34,687 nucleotides of DNA from Anaerolineae bacterium (GCA_022820125.1 JAJEGA010000114.1:1-34687), one strand, 5' to 3'. Counted from the first letter of the stretch, positions 16,718 to 25,710 are shown. Notes: a model not told the origin generated them from the letters alone. A program made the numbers and translations.

Positions 16718-17797
16718 TCAATTTCGCTGCATGGGGCAATCCGCAGGCGCTGCATCCACCTCGACCAGCGCGCCAGACGCCGCCCGCAGCAAGCGATCCC
16801 AAACCGCCAAGCCCATGCCCGTCTTCTCCGGCGCGCGCGCCAGGATGCAATCCACCTTCTGCCCATCCAGCGAACGCAGCGCGGCAAACAAGCGCCGGGC
16901 GGCGTCCTCCGCGTTTGCGCCCAGCCGCTCAATGGCGATGTCCAGGTCGGAAAATTCGGCCGCATCGGCATCGTATGCCAGCAGCCCCGCGCGATCATGC
17001 GAGGCGATCTCGGCGCGCATCGCCGCGTAGACTTCGGCGTCGTCCTCACCCGAAAACAGAATCACTCGCGCGCATGGCGAATAATGCCGCAGCATCGTTC
17101 CCGGTGCCGGCGCCGCCGCAATGTCCTCAGCAAGCGTCTGCGGCTCATAAACTAGATTCGGCAGGGTCCGGCGCAGCGCTTCCACGGAAATGCCGCCCGG
17201 GCGCAATATGCGCGGCTCGTCATCCATCAAGCTGAGAATCGTCGATTCGACGCCGATCGGCGTTGGTCCGCCATCCAGCACGACATCAACCAGGTCTCCC
17301 AGATCATCAAGGACATGCTGGGCGCTGGTGGGGCTGGGGCGGGAAAACAGATTGGCGCTGGGCGCGGCGATCGGCGCATTCGCCTCCCGCAAGAGCGCCA
17401 ATGCCACCTCGTGATCGGGCATACGCACCGCCACCGTGTCGAGGCCGGCCGTCAGATTCTCCGGTATGCGCTCAGCCTTCTTCAGCACCAGCGTCAGCGG
17501 ACCGGGCCAGTAGCGCTGGCAAAGCTCGCGCGCTCTCGCTGGAATGTCTCGCGCCACCAGGCGCAACTGCTCAAAGCGCTTAATGTGCACGATCAGCGGG
17601 TCATTCGCCGGTCGCCCTTTCGCGCTGAATATCTTCGCTACCGCCGCTTCATCCAGGGCATTTGCGCCCAAGCCGTATACCGTCTCCGTGGGGAAGGCGA
17701 CCAGCCCGCTCGCGCGAATTGTTCGGGCGGCGGCAGCGATAGCCTCCGCTTGTGGCGACTTGGGATCAACCCGAAAGACGCGCGTTCGCATTGACAT
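16718..17797 (-). CDS. tsaC: L-threonylcarbamoyladenylate synthase (Sua5 type)
   Basis: Makes threonylcarbamoyl-AMP from threonine, bicarbonate and ATP, the first step of t6A modification of tRNAs reading ANN codons. 359 aa, long Sua5 form. YrdC domain: GLVAFPTETVYGLGANA, KIFSAKGRPANDPLIVHI, APSANLFSRPSPTSAQHV, VESTILSL. C-terminal Sua5 domain after the linker: APGTMLRHYSPCARVILF. I placed the start at ATG 17797 (MSMRTRV); other in-frame starts a few codons up (17809, 17815) or two down (17791) cannot be excluded because the GGAG site is near several of them. It precedes asnS, a plausible pairing of two tRNA functions. Confidence 0.92.
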   Translation of the reverse strand: MSMRTRVFRVDPKSPQAEAIAAAARTIRASGLVAFPTETVYGLGANALDEAAVAKIFSAKGRPANDPLIVHIKRFEQLRLVARDIPARARELCQRYWPGPLTLVLKKAERIPENLTAGLDTVAVRMPDHEVALALLREANAPIAAPSANLFSRPSPTSAQHVLDDLGDLVDVVLDGGPTPIGVESTILSLMDDEPRILRPGGISVEALRRTLPNLVYEPQTLAEDIAAAPAPGTMLRHYSPCARVILFSGEDDAEVYAAMRAEIASHDRAGLLAYDADAAEFSDLDIAIERLGANAEDAARRLFAALRSLDGQKVDCILARAPEKTGMGLAVWDRLLRAASGALVEVDAAPADCPMQRN

Positions 17798-17860
17798 GTA
17801 GTGAGCCATCTCCAATAACTGACGCCGCGTTCAGGTCAATATGCGAGGGCACCGCCGCCT

Positions 17861-17869
17861 ATTTTAGCA
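17861..17869 (-). promoter_or_regulatory. Extended -10 promoter for tsaC-asnS
   Basis: On the minus strand TGCTAAAAT, an extended -10 with no clear -35. The predicted start near 17854 would leave a leader of about 57 bases before the chosen tsaC ATG. Confidence 0.4.
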
Positions 17870-18009
17870 CAGCAAGCAATCAATGTAGCGCCGGGGCAGC
17901 GCCGCCCAAAGCCCGGTCGCCAGAAGTGGTGTTAAGCCAGACGCAGAATCTAGAGGCAGGCAATGCTATTGATAGACTCAAAAGGGTAAGCGCCAAAATC
18001 AGCGAAATC

Positions 18010-18035
18010 TGTACGGGCGAGCCGCCGGTTCGCCC
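18010..18035. repeat. Degenerate half-copy of the dispersed hairpin
   Basis: TGTACGGGCGAGCC followed by GGTTCGCCC; one arm only, with a C replacing G in the usual TGTAGGGG start. Confidence 0.6.
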
Positions 18036-18085
18036 ACCCGCGCCATGGTCCAACAATCATTGTTTCGCCCCTCACTTGATCCTGT

Positions 18086-18094
18086 TGCTATAAT
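18086..18094 (+). promoter_or_regulatory. Extended -10 promoter for the SDR gene
   Basis: TGCTATAAT, a perfect -10 hexamer with the TGn extension. The -35 region is weak. Predicted start near 18101, a 30-base leader, and a GAGAAGGG ribosome site before the ATG at 18131. Confidence 0.6.
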
Positions 18095-18130
18095 GGAACT
18101 ATGCGCGACGCATAGAGAAGGGCGCGAACG

Positions 18131-19084
18131 ATGACAATCTTGGTGACCGGCGCGGCCGGTTTTCTCGGCAATCAAACGGTGAAGCGATTGGCCGCCTCCG
18201 GGCGCCCGGCGCGCGCACTGGTGCGGCGCCCGGCGAAGGCGGCGCTGCGCTTGAAAGAAGTCGCTGATCGCATCGAGATAGTCGAAGGCGATGTCACGCG
18301 GCCCGCTAGCCTGGCCAAGGCGATGGACGGCGTTGACTGCGTCATTCATTATGTCGCCATCGCCATGGAAAAAGGCGGGCAGACCTACGAAGCCGTCAAC
18401 TATCAGGGCACGGTAAACGTCTTGCGCGCGGCTGAAACCGCCGGCGTCCGGCGCTTCATTAACATGAGCCAGAATGGCGCCCGCAGCGATTTGCCTTATC
18501 GCTTCCTCGCCAGTAAAGGGCTGGCGCAGGAAGCAGTCGCCGCCTCTAACCTGGATTGGACCGCATTAAGACCGTCAGCGATTTTTGGGCCGCAGGACGA
18601 ATTCTTCAACTCATTCGCGCGCCTGCTCAAGATCACGCCCCTGGTCTTCCCCCTGATCGGCGGGGGAAAGGCGGAATTCCAGCCGGTCTCCGTCGATGAC
18701 GTGGTTGAAGCGGCGATCCGCTGCCTCGACGATGAGAGCACAATCGGCGCTGAACTGGCGCTGGGCGGCCCCGAAGTGCTTACGCTCGGCGAAATCGAAA
18801 GGCGTGTCATTGATGCGCTTGGTACCTGGCGTCTGCTGCTGCCAGTGCCGGTGGCGCTGCTGCGCCCGGTTGTGCTGCTCATGCAATCGCTGCTCCCCGG
18901 TTCACCCGTGAGCGCGAGCCTGCTCGACCTGCTTTCTGTGCCAAATACCGTGCCGGACAACGCGCTGGTGAATCACTTTGGCATGAAGCCGATCCCCTTC
19001 GCCGGCGAGCACATCGCTTACCTGAATGACAACACTATTGGCGATACCGTCGCCAAGTTCTTCGCCGACGCCACCATCAACTGA
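18131..19084 (+). CDS. Atypical short-chain dehydrogenase / NAD(P)-binding protein (NDUFA9-like)
   Basis: 317 aa Rossmann-fold protein. Dinucleotide-binding loop TGAAGFLG at 6-13; GDVTRPASLAKAMDGVDCVIH; a NYQGTVNVLRAAETAGVRRF helix; then MSQNGAR and YRFLASKGLAQEAV. The usual Y-x-x-x-K pair is displaced: the region reads YRFLASKG, as in NDUFA9-like atypical members that often lack dehydrogenase activity. The C-terminal third (RRVIDALGTWRLLLPVPVAL onward) has a hydrophobic, possibly membrane-apposed segment typical of this group. ATG at 18131 with GAGAAGGG upstream. Possible roles are quinone or lipid-linked redox, or protein-assembly functions; I cannot decide. It converges with and overlaps the glycosyltransferase gene by 8 bases. 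Confidence 0.8.
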   Translation: MTILVTGAAGFLGNQTVKRLAASGRPARALVRRPAKAALRLKEVADRIEIVEGDVTRPASLAKAMDGVDCVIHYVAIAMEKGGQTYEAVNYQGTVNVLRAAETAGVRRFINMSQNGARSDLPYRFLASKGLAQEAVAASNLDWTALRPSAIFGPQDEFFNSFARLLKITPLVFPLIGGGKAEFQPVSVDDVVEAAIRCLDDESTIGAELALGGPEVLTLGEIERRVIDALGTWRLLLPVPVALLRPVVLLMQSLLPGSPVSASLLDLLSVPNTVPDNALVNHFGMKPIPFAGEHIAYLNDNTIGDTVAKFFADATIN

Positions 19085-20222
19085 TGGCGAGCAAGTCTTC
19101 AAATATCGCGCTGTGGGAGGTGGCGGCGGCCTCAGCCGAGAATCTGCGTTGGACATGTTCCCGCCCGGCCGCGCCCATGCGGCGGCGCAGCGGCGCGTCA
19201 GAGAGCAGTCTCAACGTCTGTCTCGCCAGCGCGTCAGCATCCCCGGGGTCGACCAGGCAGCCGGTCACGCCGTCCACAATCGTCTCGGCCGGTCCGCCGT
19301 GGCGAGTGCTGACCACCGGCAGCGCGCAAGCCATCGCTTCCAGATTGGCTTTGCCGTAGCTCTCGAAATCCGACGGGCAGACGAAGACATCGGCGGCGGC
19401 GTAGACCGATTCGACATCGCGCCGGAACCCGAGATAATGAAGCCGGTCGCGCAGTACGGAACTCGAGCGCGCCTGAGACAGAATCTCAGCGCGATAATGC
19501 TGATCGGCCGCTACGCCGAAGACATCATCGCCGGCCACGATGAAACGCGTTTCCGGCAGGTCCGCCAGGATGCGCCGCGCCATCGCCTGAAAAGTATGAT
19601 GCCCTTTCACGCGCTGGAATCGCGCGACCATAGCCACCACCAGGGCATCGTCCTTAATGCCGATTTCATGGCGCAGCGCCGCGCCATCCAGCCCGCTTTG
19701 GAATCGCTCCGTATCTACGCCGGAATAAACAACCGGCATACGCGAAGCCGGCATGAAAGGCGGCTCGCCGAGGAAGCCATCGCGTATCGCCCGCGAGCGC
19801 GCGGCAGCCACAGGAAATTGCCGGAAGAACGACCGCTGCCATGGCTTCGGCTTGAACCACCATCCCCAGACGGTCCAGCTCAGCGGGATGCTGGCGCGGC
19901 GAGCGGCCGGCGCGATTAGCGGCAAGGTATGGTAGTCGCTCTGCACTAGGTCAATACTCCGCCTGCGAATCAGGTCGGTCATCCGGCGGACGATGGGAAA
20001 GCGCCGCCAGACAGCGGGAATGAACCAGGTTGAAGCGCCGCGGTAGGGCAGAACATGAACGGGAAATCCAGCCTCCCGCCAGCGATCCGACAATTGACCC
20101 GCGGCCGGCAGCAAGAGATGAGGCTCATAACGGCTTCGGTCCAGCGCCCCGGCCAAGGTGAGCAAGTCCGTTTCGCCGCCGCCAAGCCCGCTGTACCAAG
20201 AGGTGAACAGGACGCGAATCAT
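19077..20222 (-). CDS. Family 4 glycosyltransferase
   Basis: 381 aa GT-B fold enzyme that transfers a sugar from a nucleotide-sugar donor; acceptor unknown. N-terminal domain begins MIRVLFTSWYSGLGGGETDL, the GGxE/GGAE loop typical of GT4. The C-terminal GT1-type domain has VVYSGVDTERF, VAMVARFQRVKGHH, DVFVCPSDFESYGKANLEAM (E-x7-E donor-site motif) and PVVSTRHGGPAETI. Start set at ATG 20222, 5 bases after the stop of the TIR-WD40 gene, giving a normal N-terminus; an earlier in-frame start at 20273 would overlap that gene and prepend 17 atypical residues. No separate ribosome site is visible, so translation is probably coupled to the upstream gene. Confidence 0.9.
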   Translation of the reverse strand: MIRVLFTSWYSGLGGGETDLLTLAGALDRSRYEPHLLLPAAGQLSDRWREAGFPVHVLPYRGASTWFIPAVWRRFPIVRRMTDLIRRRSIDLVQSDYHTLPLIAPAARRASIPLSWTVWGWWFKPKPWQRSFFRQFPVAAARSRAIRDGFLGEPPFMPASRMPVVYSGVDTERFQSGLDGAALRHEIGIKDDALVVAMVARFQRVKGHHTFQAMARRILADLPETRFIVAGDDVFGVAADQHYRAEILSQARSSSVLRDRLHYLGFRRDVESVYAAADVFVCPSDFESYGKANLEAMACALPVVSTRHGGPAETIVDGVTGCLVDPGDADALARQTLRLLSDAPLRRRMGAAGREHVQRRFSAEAAATSHSAIFEDLLAIS

Positions 20223-20227
20223 GCTTG

Positions 20228-23200
20228 TTACACGCAGAGCGGGGCGACCAGGTAGCGTTCGCGCTCGCTGCAAGTCAATTCTCGCGGGCGGTGACGGTCA
20301 GCGATGCGGGCGAGCAGCGTTTCTGCGCTTTCCGCTTGCCAAAGCCAATAGGCGCCGCTCTCGTCGGCGGTTGCGATGCGCTGCCCGTCATGGCTGATGC
20401 TGAAGCCAACCAGCGGACGCGGATGAGCGAAATGCTGATCTTCGACGCCCGCCGCCCCGTCCCACAAAATGAGTTCTGAACCGGCCGCGGTTGCTAGCGT
20501 GTCTGACTCCGGAAGATATTGCAGCGCCACTACATCGCGCGCGCCGGCGTCGATCTGGCGCAGGACTGCGCCGTTCTCCGATGCGACCACCTCTATGCGC
20601 CCATCGTTGTAGACGAGAGCCAGGCTTTCGCCGTCGGCCGCCAGCGCCGCCGCTTTTACATCGACAAAAGTCATGCGCCGCGCTTCGTTGTCTGCCAGGC
20701 GCACGGTGGTCAAGCCTGCCAGGCTCTCTTCCAATTGCAAGTAGAACAGCAGGCTTTCGCCATCCGCGCTGAATGCCGCCTGCACATCGACGCGATCCCT
20801 TGCCCCCAGCGGATAGGCCGCGCGCTCCAAGCCGATTTCGCCGTCCCAAAGCCGCGCGAGCTCGCCTTGTATGGTTAGGATCGTGTCGCCCGTTGGCGCA
20901 AAGCGGACGAAGGCCGGCGGCGGTGTATCGACCTCCAGCCGAAGCGACGCCGCGGCATCGCCCTGAAAGAGCCAGAGCTCATTTGATTCGCTTACCGCCA
21001 GCAGACGTTCGCCAACGGGCGCGGGATACAGATCAGCAAGTTCGCCCTCAGCCCAATCCCAACTGCGGATGGCGGCGCCGGTTTCGAAATCGTAAACTTG
21101 CAGTCGCGCATCCGCGTAAACGGCGAAGCGATCGCCCGCAATGCCGACCGAAGCCGCCGGCAGTTGAACCAGGGTTTCGCCGGAATCGACTGCTCGCAGG
21201 CTGACGCTTCCTTCCTCGACGATGAGCAGGTTGGCGCCGCTGGGGCTGATTGATGTGCCCGGCAGCGCATCAGCTAAAGGCAAGGCTGTTGGCGCCCCTG
21301 CTTCCAGGCGCCAGACAAGAGATGCGCCGTCTTCCGTACCCGCGATAACAAGATCCGCCAGCGCGTTGACCTGCAGGCTCTGAATGCCAGCCGGCGCGCG
21401 GCCGATCTCGCGGATCAAGCGGCCATCGCTGCCGGACCAAAGCAAAATGCGCTTGTCGCTGGTGGCGGAAAGAATAGTCTGCCCGTCAAGCCAGGCCGCC
21501 GATGTTAGCCGGGACGCCAGCTCGCCCTCGAAACGGCGCAGGAGACGACCGTCCTCGGTATCGACCAGGTTGGCGCGCCGCCCCGTTACACTGTTTTCCA
21601 CCACCACTAGCGCGAGCTCCTCATAGAAGGCGACGAATTGCAGATCATCGGTCGCCGCCGCCAAGCCATCGCCGCTGAGGAAGGACCAGTTGAAGCCGTC
21701 GGTCAGCCGCGCTCGCTGCTCGCCCGTTGAAAGATCCCAGAGAATAAGATCGCCCGCATTGCTGTCGCCCGGGTATGCGGGCAGGCTGCTTCCGCCGCTG
21801 TAACCGATTCTGCCTTGCGCATCAACGCCGCTATACACGCGCCCACCGCTATCGGCGCTGAGCAATTCAAGCGTATCGCCGCGCCACTGCGCCATCAGCG
21901 GTCGGTCGCCACTGTTGGTCCAGCCGATGACGCGCTCGCCATCGGCGCTCACAAGCAATTGCTGAATCTTTAGGTCCTTCTCTTCGTCGGCCGCGGATAC
22001 TGCCAATGCCTCGCCACTGACGATGTCCCAGGCGACCAATTGCGGATCGCTAGCGGCGCTGATCAGCAAACGGCCATCGGGACTCAGCGCCAAGGCGGTG
22101 ACCGCTCCTTGATGTCTGTTCAGACGCTTTTCAGGGGCGCCGCTTGCACCGTCTCGAACGATGATTTCTCCATCGTCGGCGGATGTGATCAAGCGCTCCC
22201 CGTTGACACTGTAAACCAGCGCCGTGATCTCACCTTCATGGTCCGTCAGTGACGCGCGCCGCAACCAGGATTCGCTGTCATAAATGAGCAGCGCGTCGCG
22301 GTCCTCGGCCACGAGCGCAAAGCCATCCCCCGCCGGATGCAGCCCAAGCAGCGCTGCATCGTCGATCGTCATGGCGCGCCGGCTTGCTGCCGCGCGCCGC
22401 AGCAGACGAAAAGCCGATCGCGGATCGTCGAGCCCGTCTTTCGCCTCCCATGCCAGCGCCAGCGCCAGTTCCGTATTGCCCTGCGCCAAAGCCGCTTCGC
22501 CCGCCCCGACAAGGCGCCTGGCGACATCGTCCCTTTCCAGGTCGGCGATTTCGGTGGCTCGCATCTGCGTGGCGCGCATATCGGATCGCGCCTGCGCCGT
22601 CTGCGTGACGCGAGCGGCCGCCGTCGCCGTGATCGATTCCACAGTGGCGTTTTGGGCGACGCCCGTCCGCACCACAGCGCCCGTCGCCGCGACCTGGTCA
22701 ATCAAGCCCACGGCGCTGTCGCTAGCGGCTGTCGAATCGGCAGCGGCTAATGCAGCCCGCGCCTCGCTGGTCAGCTCATCGGCGGCCTGCCCGCTCCCCC
22801 ATCCGGATACCGCGCGCAGGAGCAGGATCAAGCCCAGGCATATCGCGACTGCCAGCGCAATGCCGGCGGCAATAGGCAAGGGGCGCGTTCGTGCCCGCCG
22901 AGGCGGCTGCCGGCGGCTGCTGTGCACGTACTCCAATTGCAGCGCCGATGGTTTCGGATGACGGGCTGGGGCGGTCGCCAGCCAGCCGCGCGCTTCATCC
23001 AGTCGATCGGGCGGCAGCAGCAGGTCCGGCGGGCGCCCGCGCTCCCGCCAGGCTTCAGCCAGCGAAAGCAGCTCTGTATGCAGCTTGAGATTGGCATCGA
23101 CTCTAAGGTAGGCGTTTAACTCATCGACTCGCGAAGCCAGATCATCGCCTTCGCGGAAGAACACATAAGGATTCTGCGCGATGGACGGATGGACCTCGAC

Positions 23201-23503
23201 CTCAATGTCGTCATCCAGGATCAGCGTCGCCAGCCGCTTGCCCTTGCTGACCGCGTACTGCAAAAGCTCGTTGCACAGTTGGCTCTCAGCCGAGTCAGTC
23301 GACAGCGCAAATGCGACGGTGTAGGACCTCAACAAGCTGGCTTTGAGCTCCCTGATGGCATCGGCAGTCCGCCCAAACTCGCCTTCGTTGAAAAGGGCGC
23401 TGAAGCCAGTCGCGCGAATTTGCTCCGCAATCCGCCCCACTTTGTCGCTGTCGGCTGGATGAAAGATGAGAAAGATGTCGTAGAAGCTGTCGTTTTCGCG
23501 CAT
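20228..23503 (-). CDS. TIR-domain, transmembrane, WD40 beta-propeller protein
   Basis: 1091 aa. Residues 1-120 form a TIR domain: FYDIFLIFHPADSD at the start, ALSTDSAESQLCNELLQYA in the middle, with E79 at the place of the catalytic glutamate of NADase TIRs. Residues 135-196 are a helical linker (LHTELLSLAEAWRERG, LQLEYVHSSR) that I recognise from TIR-WD40 proteins of Chloroflexota and cyanobacteria. A basic patch (197-207) precedes one membrane helix (208-231), so the TIR should be inside and the rest outside. Then a coiled-coil-like segment (about 240-350) and about fourteen WD40-type blades (LTDHEGEITALVYS, NRHQGAVTALALSPDGR, ILWDLSTGE and others). The C-terminus ends RELTCSERERY. Probably a sensor coupled to NAD cleavage or signalling; ligand and activity unknown. 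The ATG at 23503 lacks a clear ribosome site. Confidence 0.87.
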   Translation of the reverse strand: MRENDSFYDIFLIFHPADSDKVGRIAEQIRATGFSALFNEGEFGRTADAIRELKASLLRSYTVAFALSTDSAESQLCNELLQYAVSKGKRLATLILDDDIEVEVHPSIAQNPYVFFREGDDLASRVDELNAYLRVDANLKLHTELLSLAEAWRERGRPPDLLLPPDRLDEARGWLATAPARHPKPSALQLEYVHSSRRQPPRRARTRPLPIAAGIALAVAICLGLILLLRAVSGWGSGQAADELTSEARAALAAADSTAASDSAVGLIDQVAATGAVVRTGVAQNATVESITATAAARVTQTAQARSDMRATQMRATEIADLERDDVARRLVGAGEAALAQGNTELALALAWEAKDGLDDPRSAFRLLRRAAASRRAMTIDDAALLGLHPAGDGFALVAEDRDALLIYDSESWLRRASLTDHEGEITALVYSVNGERLITSADDGEIIVRDGASGAPEKRLNRHQGAVTALALSPDGRLLISAASDPQLVAWDIVSGEALAVSAADEEKDLKIQQLLVSADGERVIGWTNSGDRPLMAQWRGDTLELLSADSGGRVYSGVDAQGRIGYSGGSSLPAYPGDSNAGDLILWDLSTGEQRARLTDGFNWSFLSGDGLAAATDDLQFVAFYEELALVVVENSVTGRRANLVDTEDGRLLRRFEGELASRLTSAAWLDGQTILSATSDKRILLWSGSDGRLIREIGRAPAGIQSLQVNALADLVIAGTEDGASLVWRLEAGAPTALPLADALPGTSISPSGANLLIVEEGSVSLRAVDSGETLVQLPAASVGIAGDRFAVYADARLQVYDFETGAAIRSWDWAEGELADLYPAPVGERLLAVSESNELWLFQGDAAASLRLEVDTPPPAFVRFAPTGDTILTIQGELARLWDGEIGLERAAYPLGARDRVDVQAAFSADGESLLFYLQLEESLAGLTTVRLADNEARRMTFVDVKAAALAADGESLALVYNDGRIEVVASENGAVLRQIDAGARDVVALQYLPESDTLATAAGSELILWDGAAGVEDQHFAHPRPLVGFSISHDGQRIATADESGAYWLWQAESAETLLARIADRHRPRELTCSERERYLVAPLCV

Positions 23504-23543
23504 CGCGGGTCAAGCAGGCCAGCGGCGGATGGGAATACTACCG

Positions 23544-23552
23544 ACTATAGCA
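23544..23552 (-). promoter_or_regulatory. Extended -10 promoter for the TIR-WD40 gene
   Basis: Minus strand TGCTATAGT, extended -10. It predicts transcription from about 23538, giving a leader of about 35 bases. No good -35. Confidence 0.42.
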
Positions 23553-23601
23553 TAGATATGGATAAGGCATGGCGCCATCGTCGATGGGCCTGCGCCTATG
23601 C

Positions 23602-23639
23602 GCGCAAGAAAAGCAAAACCGCCGGCTTTCGCCAGCGGT
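23602..23639 (-). terminator. Intrinsic terminator of the 5'-nucleotidase gene
   Basis: On the minus strand: stem ACCGCTGGC, GAAA tetraloop, GCCGGCGGT (9 bp with one G-U pair), followed by TTTGCTTTTCTT. It begins 43 bases after the 5'-nucleotidase stop codon and insulates the TIR-WD40 gene from it. Confidence 0.85.
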
Positions 23640-23681
23640 CCTGTTGTGAATCTTCGCTTAATCACACACTCGTGGCGAAGT

Positions 23682-25271
23682 CTATCCGCCGGCTTGATGT
23701 GTGATGCGGCTCTCGAGCGCTGCGCTCAACGGGCTGTTGGCGGCGATATAATCAGCCACCACCTGATCCAGCGGGCGGCCCGCATCGTAAGCGTTCATGG
23801 CGTTGTCTTCCAGTACAGAGAAGCCATCGCCGCCGCCGCGCATATAATCATTGCTGGCGATGCTGTAGACTGCCGCCATATCGAGCGCGACATAGGCGCC
23901 GTCTTGCATCACCTCGGCGCTGACGATGCGGCTGCCGGGTTCTTGCGTGGCGTCAAAGGTGTAGCGCAGGCCCGCGACCTGCAAGAAGCGCCCGGACGCG
24001 CCATCGACCAGCGGGTTATTATCCTCGTCAACTTGCACGCGGCTGACGCCATTCTCCAGCGCCGCCAAGACATCGGCGCCGGTCAATTCGAAGGTGCTTA
24101 CCAGATTGCCGAAGGGCAGCACGTTCAAGACCTCGCCCAGCGAGACGGCGCCTGCATCGATATCCGCGCGGATGCCGCCGCCATTCTGCAAGACGATATC
24201 GACGCCGGTGTCATGGAGCACGGCATCGGTGATCACATTGCCCAGCAGACATTCTTCAATCCGGCAGAGACGCGGGCTGGTGCCGGTCAAAGCGATAGAC
24301 GTCTCGCCAACAGGCTGCGAGGTCAACTCGGCGATCGGCGCGGCCAAGGCAGCGATAAGCTCGCTGAGTTCGGGGTCGGGACTGATGTAACGGCTCAGCA
24401 AGATGGCATCGCCGTCCCAGTCGGTCAAAACGCCCGCGCCATCAAACTCGACATCCAGCCGCCCCAGATAGATCGTCTTGGTGTTCGCCTGGACGATCAA
24501 CACTGGCTCGCCACTGGCGCTTTCGAGTACGGTGGGGTATCCGCCGAGCGCGCCGCTGTAGGCGTTGCTGAGGAAGGTGTTGGTGTGCCCGCCGACTACG
24601 ATATCGACGCCGCTGACTGCCTGCGCCACCTCGAGGTCTGGCGCATAACCGAGATGCGAAAGCAGGATGATTTTGTCGATGCCCTGGGCGCTGAGGTTGT
24701 CGACCTGCTCTTGAGTGATTTCAGCCAGGTTTTCGTGGAAGACGAGATCTTTGCTGGGCAGGTTCAAGACCACGGTTTCCGGCGTGGTCAGCCCGATGAT
24801 GCCAATCGACTCGCCACCCACATCCAAGACGACCGACGGCGCGACCAGACCTGCCAGATAGGGGTCTGCGCTGAAGTCGATATTGGCGCTGATAGTCGGC
24901 GAGTCCAGCCCTTGGACGAATTCCGCCAGCTTTTCGCTGCCTTCATTAAACTCGTGGTTGCCGAGCACGATGGCATCATAGCCGATGGCGTTCATGATCT
25001 GCACGCTGTCCTGCCCGCGATGCTGGACGTGGAAGAGCGTGCCGGTGAAGCGGTCGCCAGCATCCAGCAGCAGGCTGTTGCCGCCTTCCGCGCGGATCTG
25101 ATGAACGACGGTCGCCTGGCGGGCGGCGCCGCCATCGCCATTGCGCTGCGGCTCATGATGACCATGCACATCGTTGGTGTGCATGATCGTCAGCTCATAC
25201 GACTCTTGCGCGCCAACGACGCCGACAAGCAATATGAGCAGGACAAAAATTGAAACGATTCTGTGGCTCAT
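23682..25271 (-). CDS. Exported 5'-nucleotidase / UshA-like metallophosphatase
   Basis: 529 aa exported enzyme that dephosphorylates nucleotides (possibly also 2',3'-cyclic or sugar nucleotides). Signal peptide: MSHR, hydrophobic 5-20, cleavage near VGAQ. Calcineurin-like metal site: IMHTNDVHGHH (D34, H36), LLDAGDRFTG (D73), LGNHEFNEG (N105, H106), LLSHLGY, VGGHTNTFL. C-terminal 5'-nucleotidase domain: LQNGGGIRADID, VLPFGNLVSTFELTG, and YSIASNDYMRGGGDGF for the base-stacking region. All catalytic residues are present and length is typical. AAGGAG precedes the ATG by 6 bases. It would recover nucleosides and phosphate outside the cell. Own terminator at 23602-23639. Confidence 0.93.
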   Translation of the reverse strand: MSHRIVSIFVLLILLVGVVGAQESYELTIMHTNDVHGHHEPQRNGDGGAARQATVVHQIRAEGGNSLLLDAGDRFTGTLFHVQHRGQDSVQIMNAIGYDAIVLGNHEFNEGSEKLAEFVQGLDSPTISANIDFSADPYLAGLVAPSVVLDVGGESIGIIGLTTPETVVLNLPSKDLVFHENLAEITQEQVDNLSAQGIDKIILLSHLGYAPDLEVAQAVSGVDIVVGGHTNTFLSNAYSGALGGYPTVLESASGEPVLIVQANTKTIYLGRLDVEFDGAGVLTDWDGDAILLSRYISPDPELSELIAALAAPIAELTSQPVGETSIALTGTSPRLCRIEECLLGNVITDAVLHDTGVDIVLQNGGGIRADIDAGAVSLGEVLNVLPFGNLVSTFELTGADVLAALENGVSRVQVDEDNNPLVDGASGRFLQVAGLRYTFDATQEPGSRIVSAEVMQDGAYVALDMAAVYSIASNDYMRGGGDGFSVLEDNAMNAYDAGRPLDQVVADYIAANSPLSAALESRITHQAGG

Positions 25272-25523
25272 GCGATTCTCCTTAGCTTCGATTTCAAATC
25301 CTCTAAGCGCCTGACAAGCTGATCTCGCGCCAACGGTCGCGACAGCTGGTTCAATTCTGTATCTCCCGCCAGCGCGAAATCTTGACGCCGGGTTCAGTCA
25401 GCCTCCCGCCAATTATAACGTATCAGGCGCTATCAATCATTAGTGAAATGCAAGACGGAGAAGGCAATCGCATCAAATGAAATTGTGCTGATAAATAACA
25501 ATTTCCCCTTACATTTCGTAATC

Positions 25524-25598
25524 TGTAGGGGCGTATCGCTGAAACGCCCGCAAAATTTATGTCATATTCAACGGGCGTATCGGCGATACGCCCCTACA
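25524..25598. repeat. Dispersed hairpin repeat, two-arm copy
   Basis: Perfect inverted outer ends TGTAGGGGCG / CGCCCCTACA. Arm 1 is GGGCGTATC...GAAACGCCC (imperfect) and arm 2 GGGCGTATCG/CGATACGCCC (perfect). Best example of the complete unit. Confidence 0.88.
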
Positions 25599-25710
25599 TT
25601 TTCACAATTTTCGTGGCGAACGGCGCATTATGATTTTGGTGCAATTGCCCTGGCAAGAAGGAGAAGTAAATGGAGAAGACTAAATGCCTTTATGCAGCCA
25701 AGGAAGAAAT

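Larger units (their letters stand above)
17798..18130. other. Divergent promoter region between tsaC and the SDR gene
   Basis: Holds one extended -10 for each direction (17861-17869 minus, 18086-18094 plus) and a degenerate half-copy of the dispersed hairpin (18010-18035). No gene is supported in it. Confidence 0.5.

Noticed and set aside
19026..19919. 297-aa ORF antisense to the glycosyltransferase
   Set aside because: Shadow of the GT4 gene; Arg/His/Ala-rich with no motif.
23598..25253. 551-aa ORF antisense to the 5'-nucleotidase gene
   Set aside because: Long only because of GC-rich codon bias; the opposite strand encodes a protein with all family motifs, a signal peptide, a ribosome site and a terminator.
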